A stretch of DNA of 64,000 nt from Gillisella taibaishanensis (lineage in GTDB: Bacteria; Pseudomonadota; Alphaproteobacteria; Rhizobiales; Rhizobiaceae), in NCBI RefSeq assembly GCF_001938985.1, contig NZ_MKIN01000022.1, positions 992,001 through 1,056,000 of the forward strand, given 5' to 3'. Of the stretch, positions 57,593 to 64,000 are shown piece by piece (the first letter of the stretch is position 1; the number at the start of each line of letters is the position of its first letter). Under the pieces are notes generated by a model. It was not told the origin of the DNA and searched no databases. It saw nothing but the letters and a program-made list of their open reading frames with translations. Made by a program: the position numbers and the translations under genes.

Positions 57593-60500
57593 ATGGCGAT
57601 CAAGGCAAGCATCTATCATCTCACCCATTATGTCTACGATAAGCCGATCCGCCTGGGGCCGCAGATCATCCGCCTGAAGCCGGCGGCCCATTCCAGAACC
57701 AAGGTTCTGAGCCATTCCCTCAAGGTCACGCCGGAAAATCATTTCGTCAATCTGCAGCAGGATCCCTACGGCAATTACCTTGCCCGCTACGTGTTTCCCG
57801 ATCCGGTAACCGAGTTCAAGATCGAGGTCGATCTTGTCGCCGACATGAGCGTCTACAATCCCTTCGACTTCTTTACAGAAGAAGAAGCGGTGCTGTGGCC
57901 CTTCAATTACAGCGCCGACATCGTCGAGGATCTCGCGATCTACCGGAAGCCGGAGCCGGATTGCCCTGTTCTTGAAGACTACCTGAGGACCATCGACCAG
58001 ACGCCCGGCCAGGGCACCGTCGACATGATCGTCGGCATCAATGCCAAGCTCCAGCAGGATATCGGCTATGTCATCCGCATGGAGCCGGGCGTGCAAACAC
58101 CTGATGACACGCTGACGCTTGCCATGGGTTCCTGCCGCGACACGAGCTGGCTGCTGGTCAATCTTCTCCGGCGCCTCGGCTTTGCGGCACGCTTCGTCTC
58201 CGGCTATCTCATCCAGCTGAAGCCTGATCTGAAGGCGTTGGACGGTCCATCCGGCACGGAAGTGGATTTCACCGATTTGCATGCCTGGTGCGAGGCCTAT
58301 ATCCCCGGCGCCGGCTGGATCGGGCTTGACCCGACCTCCGGCCTGATGACCGGCGAAAGCCATATTCCGCTAGCCGCCGCCCCGCATTACAAGAATGCTG
58401 CGCCGATTTCAGGCGGCTATTTCGGCGAGGCCAAGACCGAGTTTGCCTTCGATATGCAGGTGAAAAGGGTCGCCGAGCATCCGCGCATCACCAAGCCGTT
58501 TTCCGACGAAAGCTGGGATGCGCTGAATGCGCTTGGCGAAAAGGTCGATGCCGATCTGAAAGCCCATGACGTGCGGCTCACAATGGGCGGCGAGCCGACT
58601 TTCGTGTCCATCGACGATTTCCAGTCGGCCGAATGGAATACCGACGCCGTAGGCCCGACCAAGCGTGATCTGGCCGACCAGCTGATCCGCCGCCTGCGCG
58701 AAAAATTCGCCCCCGGCGGCTTCCTACATTATGGCCAGGGCAAGTGGTATCCGGGCGAAAGCCTGCCGCGCTGGACCTTTTCGCTCTACTGGCGCAAGGA
58801 CGGCAAGCCGATCTGGCACGACCCGGATCTGATCGCTGCCGAAAGCAAGGATAGCGGCGTCGACCATGTCAAGGCCGAGGCGCTGATGACGGCGATTGCC
58901 GCGGAGCTTGAGATCGAGCCCGACATGATCATTCCGGCCTTTGAAGACCCGGCTGAGTGGATCATCAAGGAAGGCAGCCTGCCCGAAAATGTCGATCCCT
59001 CCAATTCCAAGCTGGAGAGCCCGGAAGAGCGCGCCCGCATTGCCAAGGTATTCGAGCGCGGCCTGACCAAGCCGACCGGCTATATCCTGCCGGTGCAGGC
59101 CTGGAATGCCAAGGCCTCCGGCCGCCGCTGGATCAGCGAGCGCTGGCGCACCCGGCGCGGCAAGATCTTCCTCATTCCCGGCGATAGCCCGATCGGCTTT
59201 CGCATGCCGCTCGGCACGCTGCCCTATGTGCCGCCCTCGCAATATCCTTATATCCACACGGCCGATCCTTCGCTGCCACGTCGGCCGCTGCCCGATTACG
59301 GCCCGGATGCCCGCGAAGGCCGCACCCTGTCAGAGGCCTCGCGCAAGACCAGCGAAGCCCAGCAGGATCGCAACGAGCAGAATATATCAGGTTCGGCCGG
59401 CGACATCAGGGGTGCTGTGCGCACCGCGATGAGCGTCGAGCCACGCGATGGCCGTCTCTGCGTGTTCATGCCGCCGGTGGAAGAGGTCGAGGACTATCTG
59501 GAACTGGTTGCCGCCGCAGAAACGGCCGCGCGCCAGCTTGGCCTGCCCGTGCATATCGAAGGCTATGCGCCGCCGCAGGACGAGCGGATCAATGTGATCC
59601 GCGTCGCGCCCGATCCTGGTGTCATCGAGGTCAATATCCATCCGGCTGAAAGCTGGCAGGACTGCGTGGCCACCACCAATGCCATCTATGAGGAAGCCCG
59701 GCAGACAAGGCTTGGCGCCGACAAGTTCATGATCGACGGCCGCCATACCGGCACCGGCGGCGGCAATCATGTCGTGGTCGGCGGCGCCAATCCCGGCGAT
59801 AGCCCGTTCCTGCGACGTCCTGACCTGCTGAAGAGCCTGGTTCTGCATTGGCAGCGTCATCCGGCCCTATCCTACATGTTCTCGGGCATGTTCATCGGCC
59901 CGACCAGCCAGGCGCCCCGGGTGGACGAGGCCCGCCATGACAGCCTTTATGAGCTGGAGATCGCGCTGGCCCAGGTTCCCATGCCCGGCGATGGTACCAC
60001 GCCGCCCCTGCCCTGGCTGGTTGACCGGCTGTTCCGCAATCTGCTGATCGACGTCACCGGCAATACCCACCGGGCGGAAATCTGCATCGACAAGATGTTT
60101 TCACCCGATGGGCCGACAGGCCGGCTGGGCCTCGTGGAGTTCCGTGGCTTTGAAATGCCGCCGAATGCCCGCATGTCGCTGGCCCAGCAATTGCTGGTGC
60201 GCGCCCTGATCGCACGGTTCTGGAAAAACCCTGTTGGAGGCAGCTTCGTGCGCTGGGGCACTGCCTTGCACGACCGCTTCATGCTGCCGCATTATCTCTG
60301 GCAGGACTTTCTCGAAATCCTGGCCGACCTGCGCGAGCACGGCTTCGATTTCAAGCCGGAATGGTTCGCCGCCCAGCTGGAATTCCGCTTCCCCTTCGTC
60401 GGCGAGGTCGAATATGAGGGCTCGAAGCTGGAGCTGCGCCAGGCGCTGGAGCCATGGCACGTCATGGGCGAAGAAGGCGCGCCCGGCGGCACCGTGCGCT

Positions 60501-60937
60501 ATGTCGACTCATCCGTCGAGCGGCTACAGATAAAGCTGGAAACCGCCAATCCCGACCGTTACACCGTTGCATGCAACGGGCGGCGTCTGCCGCTTGCCAA
60601 AAGCGGCACCAATGGCGTCGCCGTCGCCGGTGTGCGCTACAAGGCGTGGCAGCCATCATCGGGCCTACATCCCGTTCTGCCTGTAAACACACCGCTAACA
60701 TTCGACGTCTATGATATATGGACAGGACGATCGATCGGGGGCTGTGTTTACCATGTCGCCCATCCCGGTGGTCGGAGTTACGATACTTTCCCTGTGAATG
60801 GCAATGAAGCGGAGGCCAGACGGCTTGCGCGGTTCGAACCCTTTGGCCATACAGCCGGCTCTTATCCGCTCTGGCCCGAAACGGTTTCGCCGGAATTTCC
60901 GCATACACTGGATCTACGGCGACCGCAGGGGATTTAG
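57593..60937 (+). CDS. Transglutaminase-like/DUF2126 fusion protein
   Basis: A 1114-residue protein. Residues 1-90 form the bacterial transglutaminase N-terminal beta domain. Residues about 120-260 hold a transglutaminase-like core with a full triad: Cys181 (GSCRDTSW), His230 (DLHAWCEAY) and Asp246 (GLDPTSG). Residues about 330-1110 are DUF2126 ([60 protein letters not shown]). DUF2126 has been proposed in the literature to share the COOH-NH2 ligase fold of glutamine synthetase. There is no signal peptide. The start [16 protein letters not shown] at 57593 was chosen because the upstream frame lacks similarity. It leads a three-gene set with the ATP-grasp/alpha-E fusion and a second transglutaminase. 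Confidence 0.92.
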   Translation: MAIKASIYHLTHYVYDKPIRLGPQIIRLKPAAHSRTKVLSHSLKVTPENHFVNLQQDPYGNYLARYVFPDPVTEFKIEVDLVADMSVYNPFDFFTEEEAVLWPFNYSADIVEDLAIYRKPEPDCPVLEDYLRTIDQTPGQGTVDMIVGINAKLQQDIGYVIRMEPGVQTPDDTLTLAMGSCRDTSWLLVNLLRRLGFAARFVSGYLIQLKPDLKALDGPSGTEVDFTDLHAWCEAYIPGAGWIGLDPTSGLMTGESHIPLAAAPHYKNAAPISGGYFGEAKTEFAFDMQVKRVAEHPRITKPFSDESWDALNALGEKVDADLKAHDVRLTMGGEPTFVSIDDFQSAEWNTDAVGPTKRDLADQLIRRLREKFAPGGFLHYGQGKWYPGESLPRWTFSLYWRKDGKPIWHDPDLIAAESKDSGVDHVKAEALMTAIAAELEIEPDMIIPAFEDPAEWIIKEGSLPENVDPSNSKLESPEERARIAKVFERGLTKPTGYILPVQAWNAKASGRRWISERWRTRRGKIFLIPGDSPIGFRMPLGTLPYVPPSQYPYIHTADPSLPRRPLPDYGPDAREGRTLSEASRKTSEAQQDRNEQNISGSAGDIRGAVRTAMSVEPRDGRLCVFMPPVEEVEDYLELVAAAETAARQLGLPVHIEGYAPPQDERINVIRVAPDPGVIEVNIHPAESWQDCVATTNAIYEEARQTRLGADKFMIDGRHTGTGGGNHVVVGGANPGDSPFLRRPDLLKSLVLHWQRHPALSYMFSGMFIGPTSQAPRVDEARHDSLYELEIALAQVPMPGDGTTPPLPWLVDRLFRNLLIDVTGNTHRAEICIDKMFSPDGPTGRLGLVEFRGFEMPPNARMSLAQQLLVRALIARFWKNPVGGSFVRWGTALHDRFMLPHYLWQDFLEILADLREHGFDFKPEWFAAQLEFRFPFVGEVEYEGSKLELRQALEPWHVMGEEGAPGGTVRYVDSSVERLQIKLETANPDRYTVACNGRRLPLAKSGTNGVAVAGVRYKAWQPSSGLHPVLPVNTPLTFDVYDIWTGRSIGGCVYHVAHPGGRSYDTFPVNGNEAEARRLARFEPFGHTAGSYPLWPETVSPEFPHTLDLRRPQGI

Positions 60938-60938
60938 A

Positions 60939-60984
60939 GCATCGGACCGAAACGTGGGAACCGGTTTTCGGAAATATCCGATGC
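60939..60984. repeat. Dispersed palindrome between the DUF2126 and ATP-grasp genes
   Basis: Outer arms GCATCGGA (60939-60946) and TCCGATGC (60977-60984), inner CCGAAA and TTTTCGG around GTGGGAACCGG. It belongs to the same loose family as the elements at 37608 and 49140. Confidence 0.75.
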
Positions 60985-61033
60985 GTAAACAAAAGCGGAA
61001 AGACGAGAGAATTAGGCTTCGGCAGGAAAAGCA

Positions 61034-63448
61034 ATGACCAAGACCCCGGCCATGGAGCGGAAAGCGCTCGAAACACCCCCCGTGACCGGTCTTGCCGACG
61101 GTTATCGGGCCTTGCCGGGTGCTGCCGACGAAATGCTCGACCGGAACGGCAAAATCCGCCCGGTCTGGCAGAATTTCGTTTCCGCCATCAACGGCATGGA
61201 TGAGGAGCAGTTGCACGAGCGCTTTGCCCGGGCTGACCGTTACCTGCGCGATGCCGGCGTGTTCTACCGGGCCTATGGCTCGGCGGGGCCAACCGAACGG
61301 GCCTGGCCCTTCTCACATATTCCCGTCCTGATCGCCGAAGCCGAATGGCAGGTTCTCGCCCGGGGCCTCGTGCAGCGGGCCGAACTGCTGGAGCGGGTGG
61401 TCGCCGATATCTACAGCGACAACCGGCTTGTACAGGAAGGATTTCTTCCGCCGGCGCTGATCGCCGCCAACAGCGAATTCCTGCGGCCCCTGGTCGGCGT
61501 CAAGCCGGCCGGCGGTCACTATCTGCATTTCTGCTCCTTCGAGATCGGCCGCGGGCCTGACGGTGCCTGGTGGGTGCTGGCGGACCGCACCCAGGCGCCT
61601 TCGGGGGCCGGCTTTGCGCTTGAAAACCGGGTGGCGACGGCGCGCGCCTTTTCCGACATCTATGCCGAAACCCATGTGCATCGGCTGGCCTCGTTCTTCG
61701 GCGCCTTCCGCGACGCGCTTCAAGGCCACAAACAGAGTCCGGATGACCGCATCGCGGTTCTGTCGCCCGGTCCTGCCAACGAAACCTATTTCGAACACGC
61801 CTATATCGCCCGCTATCTCGGCATCATGCTGCTGGAGGGCGAGGATCTGGCCGTGGTCAACGGCAAGGTCATGGTGCGCACTGTTGCCGGGTTAAAGCCC
61901 ATCGGCGTGCTCTGGCGCCGCCTCGATGCCGCCTTTGCCGATCCCTTGGAACTGAACCAACTCAGCCATATCGGCACGCCGGGCATCGTCCAGGCATTGC
62001 GTCAGCAAGCCGTTACCTTCGTCAATGCGCTCGGCTCCGGCATCGTCGAGACCCGGGCATTGATGGCCTTCCTGCCGACGCTATGCCGGCATATTCTGGG
62101 CGAGGATATTCTGCTGCCCTCGATCGCCACCTGGTGGTGCGGCCAGAAACAGGAGCGCGACCACGTCGCGCAGAATATCGAGCGCATGGTGATCGGCCCG
62201 GCCTATTCGCGCCAGCCGTTCTTCGACGACAACAGGCAGTCGGTGCTCGGCGCGACTTTGCGCGAAACCGCGCAACAGTCGATTGCCGGCTGGCTTGAAA
62301 CCGATGGCGCCAAACTTGTCGGCCAGGAAGCGGTGACGCTTTCGACCACGCCAGCCATGGTCGACGGCCGGCTGCAGCCGCGCCCGATGAGCCTGCGTGT
62401 GTTTGCCGCCCGCACCCGCGATGGCTGGCAGATCATGCCGGGCGGTTTCGGGCGGATCGGCAGCGGCAACGATGTGGCGGCCATGGCCATGCAGGCCGGC
62501 GGCTCGGCGGCCGATGTCTGGATCGTCTCCGACAAGCCGGTGGAGCGCATCACGCTTTTGCCGGCCGAAGAACAATTTACCCGCAACATGCCGGGCAGCC
62601 TGCCCAGCCGCGCCGCCGACAACCTGTTCTGGCTCGGCCGCTATATCGAGCGGGCCGAAGGGGCGCTCAGAATTCTGCGCGCCTGGAATGCCCGCTTTGC
62701 CGAAACGGCTGATCCGAACCAGCCGCTGCTCGCCTTCGTCAGCCAGTATCTGGAAGCGCTTGACATCAACACAGACCAGGGCGTGCCGGAAAGCCTGCTC
62801 GCCAATATCAACAGCGCCGTCTATTCGGCCAGCAATATCCGCGACCGCTTCTCGCCAGATGGCTGGCTGGCGCTGAACGACCTTGCCAAGACGGCCCGGC
62901 GCTTCCACGAAAAGGTGAAGGTGGGCGACGACGCATCCCATGCCATGACCATCCTGCTGCGCAAGCTCGCTGGCTTTGCCGGTCTAGTGCATGAAAACAT
63001 GTATCGCTTCACCGGCTGGCGGTTCCTGGCCATCGGCCGCTATCTGGAGCGCGGCATGCACATGACGCGGCTGCTCGGCCATATGGCCGGCCAAGACGCG
63101 CCCGATGGCGCACTCGATATGCTCTTGGAGATCGGCGACAACGTCATGACCCATCGGCGGCGCTACAATGTCAACACCGCCCACCTGACGGTGACCGACC
63201 TCTTGGCGCTCGATCCGCTCAACCCGCGCTCGATCCTGTTCCAGCTGAACGAGATCCGCAACGAGGTGGAAGAACTGCCCAATGCCAAGGTCAACGGCCA
63301 GATGTCGCGCTTCCTGCGCGAAACCGTGCGCCTGCATTCTAGCGTTGCGGTCATGACCCCGGAAACCATGGGGCCGGAGATTTACCAGCATCTGGAAAAG
63401 GAGCTGGAAATGCTTTCCGATCTCCTTGCCCAAACCTATCTCGGATGA
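61034..63448 (+). CDS. Circularly permuted ATP-grasp fused to an alpha-E domain
   Basis: An 804-residue protein. Residues about 30-480 match the circularly permuted type 2 ATP-grasp family (YIARYLGIMLLEGEDLAV, VLWRRLDAAFADPLELN, NALGSGIVETRALMAFLP, GEDILLPSIATWW). Residues about 518-800 match alpha-E/DUF403 (SRAADNLFWLGRYIERAEG, FTGWRFLAIGRYLERGMHM). In most bacteria these are two genes; here they are joined. ATP-grasp enzymes activate carboxylates with ATP and join them to amines, so a peptide-like product is likely; substrates are unknown. Its stop overlaps the next ATG by 4 bases. Confidence 0.92.
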   Translation: MTKTPAMERKALETPPVTGLADGYRALPGAADEMLDRNGKIRPVWQNFVSAINGMDEEQLHERFARADRYLRDAGVFYRAYGSAGPTERAWPFSHIPVLIAEAEWQVLARGLVQRAELLERVVADIYSDNRLVQEGFLPPALIAANSEFLRPLVGVKPAGGHYLHFCSFEIGRGPDGAWWVLADRTQAPSGAGFALENRVATARAFSDIYAETHVHRLASFFGAFRDALQGHKQSPDDRIAVLSPGPANETYFEHAYIARYLGIMLLEGEDLAVVNGKVMVRTVAGLKPIGVLWRRLDAAFADPLELNQLSHIGTPGIVQALRQQAVTFVNALGSGIVETRALMAFLPTLCRHILGEDILLPSIATWWCGQKQERDHVAQNIERMVIGPAYSRQPFFDDNRQSVLGATLRETAQQSIAGWLETDGAKLVGQEAVTLSTTPAMVDGRLQPRPMSLRVFAARTRDGWQIMPGGFGRIGSGNDVAAMAMQAGGSAADVWIVSDKPVERITLLPAEEQFTRNMPGSLPSRAADNLFWLGRYIERAEGALRILRAWNARFAETADPNQPLLAFVSQYLEALDINTDQGVPESLLANINSAVYSASNIRDRFSPDGWLALNDLAKTARRFHEKVKVGDDASHAMTILLRKLAGFAGLVHENMYRFTGWRFLAIGRYLERGMHMTRLLGHMAGQDAPDGALDMLLEIGDNVMTHRRRYNVNTAHLTVTDLLALDPLNPRSILFQLNEIRNEVEELPNAKVNGQMSRFLRETVRLHSSVAVMTPETMGPEIYQHLEKELEMLSDLLAQTYLG

Positions 63449-64000
63449 GCGGACACGCCATGCTCTACGACCTCACCCTGCATATGGGCTATGATTATGA
63501 CGTGGCAGCCGCTGGCGGGCGTCACATCCTGCGCGTCATGCCGCTGTCCTTGCCCGAGCGTCAGCGGCTGGTGGCAGGCTCGATCTCCATCGAGCCACAG
63601 CCGCAAGAACGCGCCAGCTTCACCGATTTCTTCGAGCATCCGGCCGTCACCTTCGCCTATCGCTCTTCGCATGACAAACTCGATATCCGGCTGCAGGCCC
63701 GCGTGCAGGTCGATGCTCAGCCGATCACGGCGGACTTTTCGCCGCTTCCGGAGCGGCTATCGGTCGAACTGGCCGCATACTGGTCGGTGGATGCTTCCTC
63801 ACCGCATCACTTCACCGGCCAAAGCCCGCGCCTGCCCGAGACGCCTGACATTGCCGCCTATGCCCGGACCATACTGAAGCCCGGGATGACTGTGCGCCAG
63901 ATCGCCGAACAGCTCTGCGCCCGCATCCACAAGGATTTCAAATACGATCCGAAGGCAACGACGGTCGATACGACCCCCAAACAAGCTTTTGCCCTGAAGA
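63445..64000 (+). CDS. Transglutaminase-like protein, cut by the window edge
   Basis: From ATG at 63445, overlapping the previous stop (ATGA), the frame stays open to the window end. MLYDLTLHMGYDYDV and HILRVMPLSLPERQRLVAG are typical of the N-terminal beta domain of bacterial transglutaminase-like proteins. Then comes the core start ARTILKPGMTVRQIAEQ and IHKDFKYDPKATTVDTTP, in which the catalytic Cys should follow soon after the edge. The same N-terminal type occurs in the DUF2126 fusion, so the operon encodes two such enzymes. Confidence 0.88.
   Translation, partial: MSGHAMLYDLTLHMGYDYDVAAAGGRHILRVMPLSLPERQRLVAGSISIEPQPQERASFTDFFEHPAVTFAYRSSHDKLDIRLQARVQVDAQPITADFSPLPERLSVELAAYWSVDASSPHHFTGQSPRLPETPDIAAYARTILKPGMTVRQIAEQLCARIHKDFKYDPKATTVDTTPKQAFALK

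Overview
The window looks like a stretch of chromosome from a Rhizobiaceae alphaproteobacterium, probably the Agrobacterium/Allorhizobium/Rhizobium group. Evidence for this: GC-rich coding sequence, the small alphaproteobacterial families DUF1036, DUF1244, DUF2312 and YdcH, a Brucella-like Omp10 lipoprotein, homospermidine synthase, CpdR, a cysteine-free ribosomal protein L36, an MmgR/suhB-type small RNA beside an inositol-phosphatase-family gene, a ROSE-type leader on a small heat-shock gene, and dispersed palindromes of the kind found in rhizobia. The genus is inferred; no database search was possible. No insertion sequence, prophage, CRISPR array or rRNA was found, so most of the window reads as core chromosome.

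Layout. 1-5100: the end of an ArsR-like regulator, two YdcH proteins, purE-purK, rpmJ, a TPR protein and a membrane-anchored hydrolase. 5400-9600: pyk coupled to a DUF1036 gene (minus strand), then an N-formylglutamate amidohydrolase-like gene, DUF1244 and DUF2312. 9750-13700: a DUF882 murein-peptidase-like protein and an NtrC-family response regulator with an altered GAFTGA loop. 14300-19700: pepF, a pabB-pabC pair and homospermidine synthase. 20000-24900: Omp10, a periplasmic nucleotidase with a C-terminal LysM domain, hemH and a DUF1963 protein. 25000-28500: an acyltransferase and a chemoreceptor. 28600-30470: the queuosine operon queC-queD-queE behind a preQ1-I riboswitch. 30600-38900: an SPFH/NfeD pair, kdsD, an outer-membrane barrel, galU, an MltB-type transglycosylase and a DUF459 protein. 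38950-47500: a second chemoreceptor and gltB-gltD. 48000-53900: threonine aldolase, Hsp20, a lipase-like hydrolase, hisN, the MmgR-like sRNA, a second N-formylglutamate amidohydrolase and cpdR. 54000-57400: tRNA-Val(GAC), a small membrane protein, an MscS channel and a GDP-mannose pyrophosphorylase. 57600-64000: a transglutaminase/DUF2126 protein, an ATP-grasp/alpha-E fusion and a second transglutaminase cut by the window edge.

How the genes work together. Three themes recur. The first is envelope building: galU, manC, kdsD, MltB, DUF882, Omp10 and the outer-membrane barrel. The second is nitrogen and one-carbon metabolism: gltBD, purEK, pabBC, hisN, two N-formylglutamate amidohydrolases and homospermidine synthase. 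The third is RNA-level control: the preQ1-I riboswitch over the queC ribosome-binding site, the sigma-32 promoter plus ROSE thermometer on hsp20, the MmgR-like sRNA, and a hairpin that buries the start codon of a TPR protein.

The best candidate for a poorly described system is the last cluster (57593 to beyond 64000). It combines two transglutaminase-like proteins with a circularly permuted ATP-grasp/alpha-E enzyme. This combination has been predicted computationally to make or attach, and to hydrolyse, amide-linked peptides.
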